Below are positions 25,415 through 34,800 of a DNA stretch of 64,000 bases, one piece after another. The first letter of the stretch is position 1; every line of letters starts with the position of its first letter. Both the position numbers and the translations under genes were made by a program. Under the pieces are notes generated by a model. The model did no database searches. It was not told where the DNA came from and was given only the letters and a program-made list of their open reading frames with translations. Origin of the DNA: Clostridium zeae. Lineage in GTDB: Bacteria; Bacillota; Clostridia; Clostridiales; Clostridiaceae. Location of the stretch: the NCBI RefSeq assembly GCF_017312485.1, contig NZ_BMBA01000008.1:136567-200566 (forward strand), in the 5' to 3' direction.

Positions 25415-27912
25415 TTAACCACTTCTCCTTCCATTGCATATAAAGGTGAATACATGCATATGTTATTTGTTATCTTAGAGCCTACTCTAGTATACGCTCC
25501 CGCAAAGGTTTCACCAACTATATAAGTACCAATTATCGGATATAAATTTTCCTTCCAAGAACTTAAATTGGACTTTACTGTAAACTTATGAGTAGCTCCT
25601 CTTATAGTTTCCTGAAATATGCAATCATAATCAGGTAATTGGTCCAATTCATATGATAGTCTTACCTTGTCTCCTTCTCTTCCAAGCAATGGTTTTACAA
25701 CATAATCACCATTTAAAGTTGTGGGGTCAAAGGTTGTATATGGAATATACTTTTTTATAAGCTTCCTATCTTCTTCATCGTAAAAATCGTACTTTAATAA
25801 TTCATAAATTGCACTGAAAAAGCCTTTACTTTGAGGTATTATGGACCAGGTTGGGTTAATAGAAAATATGCTTTTATTTATTAGCTTGCCTATAGCTTCA
25901 ACTTCATATTGTGGTTCAAAGAACCAGTCTAATGGATAGAACCTATAAAAACAATCTATTTTATTTCCATACAAATAACACTGTTCATCTTTCACTTCAA
26001 TATCATATATACTGCCTATAAACAGCTTTACGCTAGTATCTTTATTTTCTTTAATATATTCACCCTTAACAGCATCATATATACTATTTATAGTATACCA
26101 ATCCTCATAATAGGTCGCTGATACTATAGCAACTGTACTTACATTTTTCTTTCTTCTTGCATCTTCTAATATCTTATAAAACTGGTCTTTAATCAATGAT
26201 GCTAATATATCATTGATTCTATTAATTTTAAGGCTTTTATCACGTATTATCCTATCATAATAAAGCTGATCCACTACAAGACTCTCATATACACCAGCTG
26301 GTGTTTCTGCATTAAGTTCTAGCACCTTAAAGTTCCCGTATTTATCTAAGATCCAATCCATTCTTCCAATGAATATGAGTTCATCTGTAAATTCTCTTTT
26401 AATAGTTTCTTCTATATTTTGTATTCCAAGTATATCTCCGTATAAGTCTAGATTATTATATATTAGCTTCGTGGTTTTCTTAAAAATAGCTGCTAATTTC
26501 TCAGTAGCATCCTTTAATTCTTCAAGCTTCTCATTTTCTATTATAATGATTTCTTTACTAAGATACTCATAATTCTTAGCATAAATTCCTGTAAATCCAT
26601 GTTTTAAAATAACTTCCTTTTTCAAATCTTCCATGTCAATATTAGGATTTATTATCCTTAATTGAGGTGATTTATTTATACTTACTGAACTTATCCAGGT
26701 ACTTTCTTCTTCAGTAAGATAATCATCATTCCATCTTATACAACTACCTATAAAATCATGGCCACTTAAGAATATACCATAGTTAGCAAATGCCTCAACA
26801 TCATAGCTAAATCTCTCATCATAATAAGGTGCTGTCTCCATCTCTATTTCACAGAATTCTTGAAGTATAAATGTTTTATACTGCATTTGTTCTTCAACGT
26901 ATTTTATACTTTCCTTCCACTCAGCTTCATTATGAAGAATTCCTATGAATACATCTATGCTATATCTTCCAAACACCGGCTTTACAACATACTTATCCTT
27001 ATCACAAATAGCTTTATAAAAATTTTCTTTACTTAAAATCTCCGTTTTAGGTAGCACTGAAGTTATTATGTTAATTTCTAATTCAGTAAGCCTTGGATCT
27101 TTATCCTCTGCTAGTGCCCATAAGTATGCATATAAGCTTTTACACTGAGCTATTATTACCCTCGGATCATTTAATATTAAGAACTTATTATTGTCATGAA
27201 GCCTTAAGATATGTTCGAAGTCCCTTACTTCATATAGGAATTCTGTAGGATATAATCTTATCATTATATCGATTTGTTTATTGAAGGCATAAACCTTATC
27301 CCCTATTACATTGAAATTATCTGGTCCTGCCAAGATAAAGAAATGGTTGCTATCTTCAAGAAGATCTTTTATATACATTGCTAGATGGGTTTCTTCATAT
27401 CTAGAAGGTGCAGTCAAAAATGCAATATTTAGCTCTTTTTTATCTGGAATTTCTTCAGAGCAAATCCTTCTGAATACATTACATAAATCTTTATCAAAAT
27501 TATAACCAAATGCGCCTTCAAATGTTGAATTAAAGCTACATTCTCTCTGTGCACAAGGTTTATCGTAGTTAAGCTCACTATAAAAAATCCCATCTTCTTT
27601 TCTAAATCCGTCATATCTAACCCACAAGGTTTCAGGCATTTTTCTTTTTATAGCTATTATCTCATCTTTATACTTGAAATCAGGTATATATGGTTTTACA
27701 TCTTTAAAATCCTTATTTACTCCATTAAGAATTCTTTCTATAAGAGAGTTTAGGATTTCACTGCTTTGCTTAAAACTATTAGCTAAAGCTTCACTCATAA
27801 GCGCTGGTTCATCAGCAAATACATCATTTTTTCTTGTTGTATGGACCATATCATATTTAAACATCATCATGTCACTAAGGCTTTTATATCCATCATAATG
27901 ACTTTTCAGCAT
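25411..27912 (-). CDS. Tandem glutathionylspermidine-synthetase-like ATP-grasp protein
   Basis: The 833-residue protein contains two copies of the GSP-synthase-like preATP-grasp/ATP-grasp fold, about 70-435 and 500-833. Matching landmarks occur in order in both: VRYD/GRMD, ELNYDKP/ELNAETP, IDIMIRLYP/IDCFYRFYP, VVKPVFGR/VVKPLLGR, GHDFIGSC/GETFAGAY. In E. coli glutathionylspermidine synthetase such Arg, Asp, Glu, Asn and Lys residues bind ATP, Mg and substrate, so both copies look competent. Family members ligate an amine to a peptide carboxylate. Clostridia usually lack glutathionylspermidine, so the substrate is unknown. The ATG at 27912 follows AAAGAG by eight bases; a GTG at 27948 lies inside a repeat and is unlikely. 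Confidence 0.85.
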   Translation of the reverse strand: MLKSHYDGYKSLSDMMMFKYDMVHTTRKNDVFADEPALMSEALANSFKQSSEILNSLIERILNGVNKDFKDVKPYIPDFKYKDEIIAIKRKMPETLWVRYDGFRKEDGIFYSELNYDKPCAQRECSFNSTFEGAFGYNFDKDLCNVFRRICSEEIPDKKELNIAFLTAPSRYEETHLAMYIKDLLEDSNHFFILAGPDNFNVIGDKVYAFNKQIDIMIRLYPTEFLYEVRDFEHILRLHDNNKFLILNDPRVIIAQCKSLYAYLWALAEDKDPRLTELEINIITSVLPKTEILSKENFYKAICDKDKYVVKPVFGRYSIDVFIGILHNEAEWKESIKYVEEQMQYKTFILQEFCEIEMETAPYYDERFSYDVEAFANYGIFLSGHDFIGSCIRWNDDYLTEEESTWISSVSINKSPQLRIINPNIDMEDLKKEVILKHGFTGIYAKNYEYLSKEIIIIENEKLEELKDATEKLAAIFKKTTKLIYNNLDLYGDILGIQNIEETIKREFTDELIFIGRMDWILDKYGNFKVLELNAETPAGVYESLVVDQLYYDRIIRDKSLKINRINDILASLIKDQFYKILEDARRKKNVSTVAIVSATYYEDWYTINSIYDAVKGEYIKENKDTSVKLFIGSIYDIEVKDEQCYLYGNKIDCFYRFYPLDWFFEPQYEVEAIGKLINKSIFSINPTWSIIPQSKGFFSAIYELLKYDFYDEEDRKLIKKYIPYTTFDPTTLNGDYVVKPLLGREGDKVRLSYELDQLPDYDCIFQETIRGATHKFTVKSNLSSWKENLYPIIGTYIVGETFAGAYTRVGSKITNNICMYSPLYAMEGEVVK

Positions 27913-27938
27913 AAGAATCACTCTTTCATTTTTATATG

Positions 27939-28033
27939 GATGTACCACTTCGTGATTAAGTTTATATTTTAAAATTCTCTCACCAGAACCCGTGAGAGTT
28001 TTAAAAATAGATTTCGGTTCGAAGTGTTACATC
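27939..28033 (+). repeat. Palindromic repeat family A, full-length, inside an operon
   Basis: The outer ends GATGTACCACTTCG and CGAAGTGTTACATC are inverted repeats. Inside is a second hairpin (ATTCTCTCAC against GTGAGAGTTTT). It fills nearly all of the 90-base gap between the secreted-protein gene and the ATP-grasp gene. Confidence 0.8.
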
Positions 28034-28037
28034 TTTA

Positions 28038-28370
28038 TTAACTTGAGGAACTTGTCATCCTATCATTTTTGTACCCATAAAGACCTTTTCCATCTTGCCA
28101 TGCCTTCCAGCTATCAGAAGAAAACTTTGTTGCCTTTCCTCTAAGTAGTATAGGCACATTTGAAGGAAATATTATTGCAGTAGAACCAGTACCATGATAA
28201 GCATCATCGTTCTCAAATTGATCTACGGTTTCCTGTTCTTCATCTTCTGAAATTCCATTATTAGAGTTTGCTTTAACAATCAACTTTCCTTCACTGTACA
28301 AAGGACTTGCTAAGCTTACTGCAGTTGCAACAGACAATGCTAAAGCCCTTTTTTTCCACTTGTCATCCAT
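28038..28370 (-). CDS. Small secreted protein of the ATP-grasp operon
   Basis: This 110-residue protein has a basic start (DDKWKKR), a hydrophobic core (ALALSVATAVSLASPL) and a likely signal-peptidase site before about residue 35. The mature part is short, with an acidic stretch (EDEEQETVDQFENDD), a central HGTGSTAIIFP and a C-terminus ending WKAWQDGKGLYGY, then MTSSSS. I do not recognise the family. A secreted small protein with a Gly/Ser-rich tail next to a GSP-like ATP-grasp recalls the enteric YgiB-YgiC and YjfM-YjfC pairs, but that is analogy only. It could be the substrate or a structural partner of the ATP-grasp protein. It lies 14 bases after the next gene upstream. Confidence 0.7.
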   Translation of the reverse strand: MDDKWKKRALALSVATAVSLASPLYSEGKLIVKANSNNGISEDEEQETVDQFENDDAYHGTGSTAIIFPSNVPILLRGKATKFSSDSWKAWQDGKGLYGYKNDRMTSSSS

Positions 28371-28384
28371 TTACTATATCTCCC

Positions 28385-29011
28385 TTAAAACTCTAGAATT
28401 TCTTCAACATCCAAATCACTTTTTCTTAAATATTCTAGATAATACTTTACATCCTCTTTTACATAACCCTCAGACATATATACAATATTTTTTATCCCAA
28501 GTGCTTCTAACATATCTGTAGGAGGCAATTCTTCCTCAGTTATTTCATATTGATTATTGAACTTCATATAATCACAGATATAGTCTTCCTTATATCTGCC
28601 CTTGTCCAATACGAAACAATATGCTTTTGGTTTTATAGTCTCTAGCCTATCACTATATAACAATAATCTCTGAGCCATATCCTCATCCCCAACGATCCCG
28701 AAAGTGTGGAAGATATGATTAAACGATAAAATTGGCTTTACTTTTACTTCGTTATTTAATAGTAGCGCTAAGTCTAAAGCTAAGTTTGCTTCAAAATCAA
28801 TAATATACAAGCTATCAACCTTAAATTCATGTTTTAATTTGTTGAATTTATCTATACTATCACTACTAAGCGAAATAGTCTCATCTAATGAAAAATCAGT
28901 ATAATTTTTCATGGTAGCAAAAGGGGTTACTTTGAAGTAACATTGAAATTCTTCTAACCCCTTTTGCCAATTATCATACACTTTGTAAATATCTATTTCA
29001 GTTCGTCGCAT
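28385..29011 (-). CDS. Unrecognised 208-residue cytoplasmic protein of the ATP-grasp operon
   Basis: The protein has no signal peptide or membrane segment. It looks like a soluble alpha/beta protein, with alternating hydrophobic strands (SLYIIDFEANLALDLALLL, AYCFVLDKGRY, KNIVYMSEGY) and acidic helices. There are only a few cysteines (including FQCYF and KAYCF) and no P-loop, zinc ribbon or other motif that I can name. It is the second gene of the operon, 14 bases from its neighbours on both sides, so it is likely co-expressed with the secreted protein and ATP-grasp enzyme. Confidence 0.7.
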   Translation of the reverse strand: MRRTEIDIYKVYDNWQKGLEEFQCYFKVTPFATMKNYTDFSLDETISLSSDSIDKFNKLKHEFKVDSLYIIDFEANLALDLALLLNNEVKVKPILSFNHIFHTFGIVGDEDMAQRLLLYSDRLETIKPKAYCFVLDKGRYKEDYICDYMKFNNQYEITEEELPPTDMLEALGIKNIVYMSEGYVKEDVKYYLEYLRKSDLDVEEILEF

Positions 29012-29025
29012 TTTTATCTCCTGCT

Positions 29026-29238
29026 TTAATATCCAGCACTTTGCCCTGCTTTATAAGTCACTGCAAAAACTCTAGTAAGATTTACGATATGAGTATATCC
29101 ACTGGTATCTTGAAGAGTAAGATAATCTCCATTTTGCTTAACATCTTTTATTTCCACTGTAACGTCTGGTGTTTCACTATTGTAAGAATCTATTGAATTA
29201 TAAATATAACATTGAGTTATTCCATACATTTTCTTCAC
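29026..29238 (-). CDS. Unrecognised 70-residue protein, first gene of the ATP-grasp operon
   Basis: The short protein is rich in beta-forming residues (DVTVEIKDVKQNGDYLTLQD, then YTHIVNLTRVFAVTYK), which suggests a small SH3-like or OB-like barrel. It has no signal peptide. The ATG follows an AGAGGTG site. The next gene starts 14 bases after its stop. A family A repeat lies just upstream, so any promoter must sit within or before that repeat. Confidence 0.6.
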   Translation of the reverse strand: MKKMYGITQCYIYNSIDSYNSETPDVTVEIKDVKQNGDYLTLQDTSGYTHIVNLTRVFAVTYKAGQSAGY

Positions 29239-29263
29239 CTCTAAACTTAAAATTTAATATATA

Positions 29264-29360
29264 GTTGAACTACTTCATACTTAAATTTATATTTTCAAAT
29301 TCTCCTCTCAGAACCCAAAGGAGTTTTGAAAATAGCTTCCAGATTGAAGTATTTCATCTT
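29264..29360 (+). repeat. Palindromic repeat family A, full-length
   Basis: The copy runs from GTTGAACTACTTCAT to GAAGTATTTCATCTTTATC. The internal hairpin is TTTTCAAATTCTCCT against AGGAGTTTTGAAAA. It lies just upstream of the ATP-grasp operon. Confidence 0.8.
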
Positions 29361-29510
29361 TATCTATTTTATAACAATTAGAAAACTTATTAAATACCAC
29401 TAATATAAATTTTACCTTAAGATTAATTATTTGTAATAAGAGTATAAAAAAGTAGTTAGTGTATCTATATAGCATCTTCTGCATAAATACTATATTATAT
29501 ACAGATAAAG

Positions 29511-29546
29511 AAAAAAGAGCTGATTCGAAAATCTTCACAGCTCTTT
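29511..29546 (-). terminator. Terminator after the second HAD gene
   Basis: AAAGAGCTG and CAGCTCTTT pair around a 15-base loop and are followed by TTTTTT-type sequence on the minus strand, just past the HAD stop codon. Confidence 0.85.
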
Positions 29547-29562
29547 CATAATCAACACTGCA

Positions 29563-30387
29563 TTACAGCACAAACTTTTCTATAGCTTTTGCTACTCCTG
29601 AATTTACATTTGTATCTGTAACGTAATCCGCTTCTTTTTTAATGTCATCAGATGCATTTCCCATAGCGATACCAAGACCTGCATATCTTATCATTGACAA
29701 ATCATTTTCGCTATCTCCTATGCATATTATCTCTTCTTGCTTTATATCAAGCATTTCTGCCAAATTCTTTACTGCGTTTCCCTTTGATGTACCAGCGTTC
29801 ATTACCTCAAAGTTGTTAGTCCATGAACTTACTACTTCAAGATCTTTATATTGCTTCAATTCTGCTTTAGCTTTCATCAGTCTATCTATATCTATTTCTT
29901 CAACACATATGGCTTTAAGAATCCCACCTTCATGTCTCTTAAAAGCTTCTTTAAAATCTGTTCCTTCATCGAATTTTATTCTGCTTTCTTCTGGTAATTC
30001 CTTATTATTAACCTTATAACCATGACTCTCACCTACGACGATTTCTGATATTAAGGTATCATGAGTATTGAAATATGTTAAAAGATTATACTTTTTTATA
30101 ACATTATAGATTCTTTCTAATTGATCATCATTAAGTGAAGATTGGTATATAACTTCTTCTCTATCTTTTTCTCTAACATATGCGCCATTTGATGCAACTA
30201 TTGGCACCTTTATACCAATTAAATCCGCATAATATTTTGCTGATGTAAATAATCTTCCAGTGGTTATAGCAATCTTTATTCCTTTATTATAAGCCTGCAA
30301 TACAGCTTTTCTATTCTCTTCACTTATTGTACTTGGACTACTTAAAAGTGTACCATCCATATCTAGGCATATTAATTTATATTTCAT
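29563..30387 (-). CDS. Cof-type HAD-IIB family phosphatase (second paralogue)
   Basis: The 274-residue protein has the nucleophile motif CLDMDGTLL, motif II ending in AITTGRL, a conserved Lys in GTSKGNAVKNLAE and motif IV CIGDSENDLSM, with a large type II cap between. It closely follows the layout of the paralogue at 6108-6914 and ends in a similar GVAKAIEKFVL. The likely reaction is hydrolysis of a sugar or cofactor phosphate in the cytoplasm; the substrate is unknown. AGGAGAGG lies eleven bases before the ATG. It has its own terminator and is probably monocistronic. Confidence 0.9.
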   Translation of the reverse strand: MKYKLICLDMDGTLLSSPSTISEENRKAVLQAYNKGIKIAITTGRLFTSAKYYADLIGIKVPIVASNGAYVREKDREEVIYQSSLNDDQLERIYNVIKKYNLLTYFNTHDTLISEIVVGESHGYKVNNKELPEESRIKFDEGTDFKEAFKRHEGGILKAICVEEIDIDRLMKAKAELKQYKDLEVVSSWTNNFEVMNAGTSKGNAVKNLAEMLDIKQEEIICIGDSENDLSMIRYAGLGIAMGNASDDIKKEADYVTDTNVNSGVAKAIEKFVL

Positions 30388-30522
30388 CCGTAGTTCATCC
30401 TCTCCTATTTATTACTATATAGATGTATCAATTTATATATATTTATTATAACAAATATTCTACATTCTTACCCAAACCTATAAGTTAATTTTAATGTTAA
30501 GTTTTGTTTATAAAGCTTACAA

Positions 30523-30610
30523 AGAGTTCCTATAGAGAATTTATACTTGTTAGAAAATCATACGCCTATTCTGTAAGCATGTATAAATTAGTAGTTGAGC
30601 TAGGAACTCT
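30523..30610. repeat. Nested palindrome, single copy in this window
   Basis: The outer arms AGAGTTCCTA/TAGGAACTCT and inner arms AATTTATAC/GTATAAATT form an 88-base near-palindrome. It resembles a small palindromic element or a long-looped hairpin. It lies in the 305-base gap 30388-30692, which also holds the terminator of the superoxide reductase gene and no other gene. Confidence 0.45.
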
Positions 30611-30644
30611 ATATATAATTTTCAATGGCAATAATGAAAACCAC

Positions 30645-30672
30645 AAAAAAGGAAGCCTGTTCTGCTTCCTTT
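30645..30672 (-). terminator. Terminator after the desulfoferrodoxin gene
   Basis: AAAGGAAGC and GCTTCCTTT pair around a seven-base loop and run into a T tract on the minus strand, about 20 bases past the stop. Confidence 0.88.
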
Positions 30673-30692
30673 AAAAGTGATATTATTATTTT

Positions 30693-31076
30693 TTATAGTT
30701 CTACTTTCCATAATCCATGTAGATTACAGTATTCTCTAACTGCTACTACTTTTTCATCACCAGTGTTAAAATAAGCTTCTGGCTTGTCTCCAGCTTTTAA
30801 TGTACTTCTTAATACTTTTGACTCAGTGATAACTTCTATCCACTGTATTAAGTGTTCTTCTGTCATTGGATGTGCTACTTCTCCAACCTTAACTAATACT
30901 CCACCTTCAACAGCTTCTACTACTGGAACATGTTTTTCTTTTGCTCCATCAGTTGTATTTTCTTTCTTAAGAGTCATTGGCTTTCCACAGCAAACCAATG
31001 TTCCACCAGCTTGATTTACTACCTCAACTATGTTACCACACACTTCACATTTGTATACTTGATTTACTTCTGTCAT
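30693..31076 (-). CDS. dfx: Desulfoferrodoxin (superoxide reductase, two iron centres)
   Basis: The 127-residue protein has an N-terminal desulforedoxin-like rubredoxin-type site with Cys10, Cys13, Cys29 and Cys30. A neelaredoxin domain follows, with the catalytic iron ligands His49 (EKHVPV), His69 (AHPM), His75 (EEHLIQW), Cys117 and His120 (CNLHGLWK). It reduces superoxide to hydrogen peroxide without making oxygen, a standard defence of anaerobes. An AGGAGGAG site precedes the ATG. It is a single-gene unit with its own terminator. Confidence 0.95.
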   Translation of the reverse strand: MTEVNQVYKCEVCGNIVEVVNQAGGTLVCCGKPMTLKKENTTDGAKEKHVPVVEAVEGGVLVKVGEVAHPMTEEHLIQWIEVITESKVLRSTLKAGDKPEAYFNTGDEKVVAVREYCNLHGLWKVEL

Positions 31077-31153
31077 ATAATTCTCCTCCTACTCATTATG
31101 TGATGGACTTTACTTTAACTCCAATTAATATATATATTTATTACATTTATTAT

Positions 31154-31252
31154 AAATGCACACTTCTACTTAAATTTATATTTTAAAATTTTCTAGGCAA
31201 AACCTAGAGGAGTTTTAAAGATATCCTTCAGATAGAAGTGACACATCTTTAA
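31154..31252 (+). repeat. Palindromic repeat family A, full-length
   Basis: The copy runs from AATGCACACTTCT to GAAGTGACACATCTTTA. Its internal hairpin is TTTTAAAATTTTCTAGG against CCTAGAGGAGTTTTAAA. It occupies much of the gap 31077-31429; no gene is evident there. Confidence 0.75.
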
Positions 31253-31429
31253 TTGGACAATTTAAAAATTACATCCTAAATCTGGACTAATTAAATATAT
31301 ATTCCTATTAATATTATAGATTTCATGGAGTTTTTTTACAATATAAAATTAACACAATTTGAAATACTATATATAAAATACTTCATATTATCGAAGTAGT
31401 ACATATTCAAAACTAAAGGAGTGATATTT

Positions 31430-31654
31430 ATGACAAACAACAGTAAAGCTGCCAATAAAAACAAAATTTATTTACCTAATGATAGGGATTGGTATTCGCC
31501 TGATGAACATGACTTAATTTCTCTTTCTAAAACCGGAAAAACCTATACTACATTACCTAATCCTAAGACAGACCCTATTGTATCAAACAATATTTCAAAT
31601 GTGGAGTTTGATTATACTGACCAATCCTTATATGAATATCAAGGCTTAGATTAA
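31430..31654 (+). CDS. Small hypothetical protein
   Basis: I do not recognise this 74-residue soluble protein. It is polar and rich in Asn, Lys, Asp and Tyr (LPNDRDWYSPDEHD, DYTDQSLYEYQGLD), with no signal peptide or membrane segment. The ATG at 31430 follows AAAGGAG at a proper distance; an upstream in-frame GTG overlaps that site and is unlikely. Small Tyr- and Asn-rich proteins are common in spores of clostridia, but nothing here proves that role. It stands between repeats and is transcribed away from the desulfoferrodoxin gene. Confidence 0.6.
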   Translation: MTNNSKAANKNKIYLPNDRDWYSPDEHDLISLSKTGKTYTTLPNPKTDPIVSNNISNVEFDYTDQSLYEYQGLD

Positions 31655-31679
31655 AGAAATGTGTTGTTAAACCCCACTA

Positions 31680-31763
31680 TTAAATTAAATGGTCAGTCAT
31701 CCGATGCTTTAATTCTAATAGCTCGCTCATATAGTATTTCTAGCCTAACCATTTAATTTAAAC
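31680..31763. repeat. Palindromic repeat family B, compact copy
   Basis: The ends TTAAATTAAATGGTCAG and CTAACCATTTAATTTAAA are inverted repeats. Inside, TTCTAATAGCTCGCTCATAT is identical in reverse complement to the left part of the larger element at 45707-46089. Confidence 0.7.
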
Positions 31764-31785
31764 AATACTCTTAACATATACTAAA

Positions 31786-31836
31786 AGAAAATGCATGTTC
31801 TAAATCATTAACTATGATTTTTGAACATGCATTTTT
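31786..31836. terminator. Bidirectional terminator
   Basis: AAAATGCATGTTC and GAACATGCATTTT pair, with an inner AAATCAT/ATGATTT stem, flanked by A-rich and T-rich runs. It lies just past the stop of the giant glucan-synthase-like gene. Confidence 0.85.
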
Positions 31837-31838
31837 AT

Positions 31839-34800
31839 TTATATATGCACCTCTACTTCATGATTTCCTTCCATGTATGGAATAATATCTTCTTTGAGTA
31901 CTTTTCCATCTAAAATAATTGTTTTTGATGGCTTTTTATCACTAGTATTAGTAGCTTTATTAATATCTTGTGTTACTACTATGTGATAATGCATATCGTC
32001 TTTATTATACTCTATCTCATATTGTTTCCAATTACCTGGTATAGAAGGTTCTATCTTGAAGCCTTTGTCGTAACTTTTATTAAAGCCTAATATATACTCA
32101 ACCGCTGCCTTATACATCCAACCTGAAGCACCTGTGTACCAGCTCCAACCGCCTCTACCTCCATGTGGTTCTTGAAGATACACATCCGCAGCCATTACAT
32201 ATGGTTCTACCTTATAGGTTTTACTTGATAATTCTGAGGAACTATGATTAATTGGATTTATCATATTGAAATATTGCCATGCCTTATTGCCCATTCCTAG
32301 CTTCGCCATAGCTACAATAACCCAAACTGCAGCATGAGTGTACTGCCCTCCATTTTCCCTTACTCCAGGAACATATCCTTTGATATATCCTGGTTCTAAT
32401 TTTGAGTTGTTAAATGGTGGATTTAGCAGAAGTATGATGCCCTTATCTTCTTTTACTAGATTATTTTCAATAGCATCCATTGCTTCTTTAACTCTTTCTG
32501 GTTTTCCACCACCAGTTATTGCAGCCCAGCTTTGTGATAAAGAGTCAATTCTACATTCATCATTTTCCTTAGAACCTAATGGAGTTCCATCATCAAAGTA
32601 TGCTCTTCTGTACCAACCGCCATCCCAAGCATTCTTTTCAAGATTTTCTAGGATGAAGTTTCTGCTGTCGGTAAAGTTTTTAGTATTCTCTTTGTCATTC
32701 ATACGACTAGTTACTTCAGTGAAATCTCCTAGTATTTCATATAAGAACCATCCAAGCCATACACTTTCACCTTTTCCTTCATTACCTACAGTGCTCATTC
32801 CATCATTCCAGTCACCACTACCCATTAAAGGTATGTTGTGCTCTCCATATTTTAATGCATGTTTTATTGCTCTTATGCAGTGCTCATAGACTGTTCCATT
32901 TGACCTTGTTTCATGTCTATCTGAATATCTCTCATCTTCTCCATCTTTAAGTGGTTCATCATATAAGAAAGGAGCGTCTTCTTCTAAAATACTATAGTCA
33001 CCAGTGGATTTTAAGTATTTTGCCACAACATAAGGTAACCATAATAAGTCATCACTAAATCTTGTTCTTATACCACTGTTTACCACAGGATGCCACCAAT
33101 GTTGGACATCCCCTTCCTCATATTGTCTAGAGGCACTTCTAAGGATTTGGTTTCTAGTAATTGATTGATCTAGTACTCCTAAAGACAATGAATCTTGAAG
33201 CTGATCTCTGTACCCATAAGCTCCACCAGATTGATAGAAGGCTGTTCTTGACCAGTATCTACAACTCATTGTTTGATACATCAACCATCCATTTACCATG
33301 TAATCCATTGATTTATCTGGAGTCTTTATTTTAACTGTTCCTAAGAAACCTTTCCAGTAATCTTTAACCTTAGCAAAAGTATCATCTACAGATTTTAGGT
33401 TACTATATTTATTTATAACATTTCCTATAGCTTCTACACTCTCTTCTGCTCCAAACATTAATATTAGGGTTTTCTTTTCTTTTGGCTTTATTGTAATCTT
33501 AGTTTGAGCACCTAGACATGGATCTAAGCCTCCTCCTACTGTATTTGATAATTTCTCCAGTCTTAAAGCTGCAGGATATCCAAGTCCTTCATTTCTCCCT
33601 AAAAACTCAACTCTATCGCCAGTAAAGCTCTCTTCATCTCCTCCATAAAACTTAAGATAGCTCTTATAGTTACCGAAGTTTGCAGAGTATGGATTATTAG
33701 CCCATATGAATCTACCTTTCTTATCTTTACTGTTTTCTTTTTCATTCATATCACCAATATAAGTTGATACATATTGAGCTGATTGTTGAGGAACAACACC
33801 TAATACTAGCTGTGCATAATAATATAATGATATTGTTCTTTCTTTCTCTCCACTATTTTCAAGTTCTATCTTCAATATTTTTATATTATCTTCCATAGAA
33901 CAAAACATAGTTGTCTTTCCACTTATATTATGGTAGTCATGGCTAAATTTAGAGTAACCAAAACCATGTTCTACTACATATTCTCCTGTATCTCTTAATG
34001 GTTTAGGTGTTATGCTCCATATCTCTTCATTTATATCATCTCTTAAATATAAACATTCAGTTGCGGTATCCATAACCCAGTCGTTGTTCCAAGGAGTAAT
34101 CTTGTTTTCTCTGGAGTTTCCAATCCAAGTATAAGCAGATCCACTTTCAGAAACATGGAATCCAAAGTCTCCATTTGATATTACATTTATCCATGGTGCT
34201 GGTGTATCTCTATGGTCATTTAATACAACTACATATTCACTGCCATCCTTCTTAAAGCCACCATAACCGTTAAAGAACTCTAAATCATCTATATTATATT
34301 TATAGTTTATACTTCCTTCATAACTACTAAATCCGTTATACTTAATATCTTTTTCATTTTTATCTTTATCTTTATCTGAATTAGTACTTTCTCGAAGTAT
34401 AGTCTCTCTCCTAGGTATGTCATATCCTTGGAGCTCCTTGTGCCTTAGAATTACATCATCTCTAACCTTTTTATCCTTAGCTTCCCATTGCTTCATCTGG
34501 TTTAGCAAAGTACCTCTATCAGAGCTAATTACAAGCTTTGCTATACCCAATAAGAAATCTCTCATTTCATCACCTAAGGTGCTTTTACTGTGTAGGTATA
34601 TTCCACCTGGTTTGTTCCAGTAATCTCTTGATTGGGATGTATTAACTTGTTCTATTATATTTTTTTGTACAGGCAGATCATAAGAAGTTTCTTCATCATT
34701 GTATATTAGTAAATCTGATTTAAGACCTTTGCTTCTCCAATAGTAATGCATGTTAATCACTTGTCTAAGAAGATCCATATCTGCTTCTTCTTTTATCACA

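Noticed and set aside
27913..27948. An upstream GTG start for the tandem ATP-grasp gene
   Set aside because: These codons lie inside the family A repeat and have no ribosome site; the ATG at 27912 does.
29308..29538. A 76-codon open frame on the minus strand upstream of the ATP-grasp operon
   Set aside because: It runs through a family A repeat, lacks a ribosome site and overlaps the terminator of the HAD gene.
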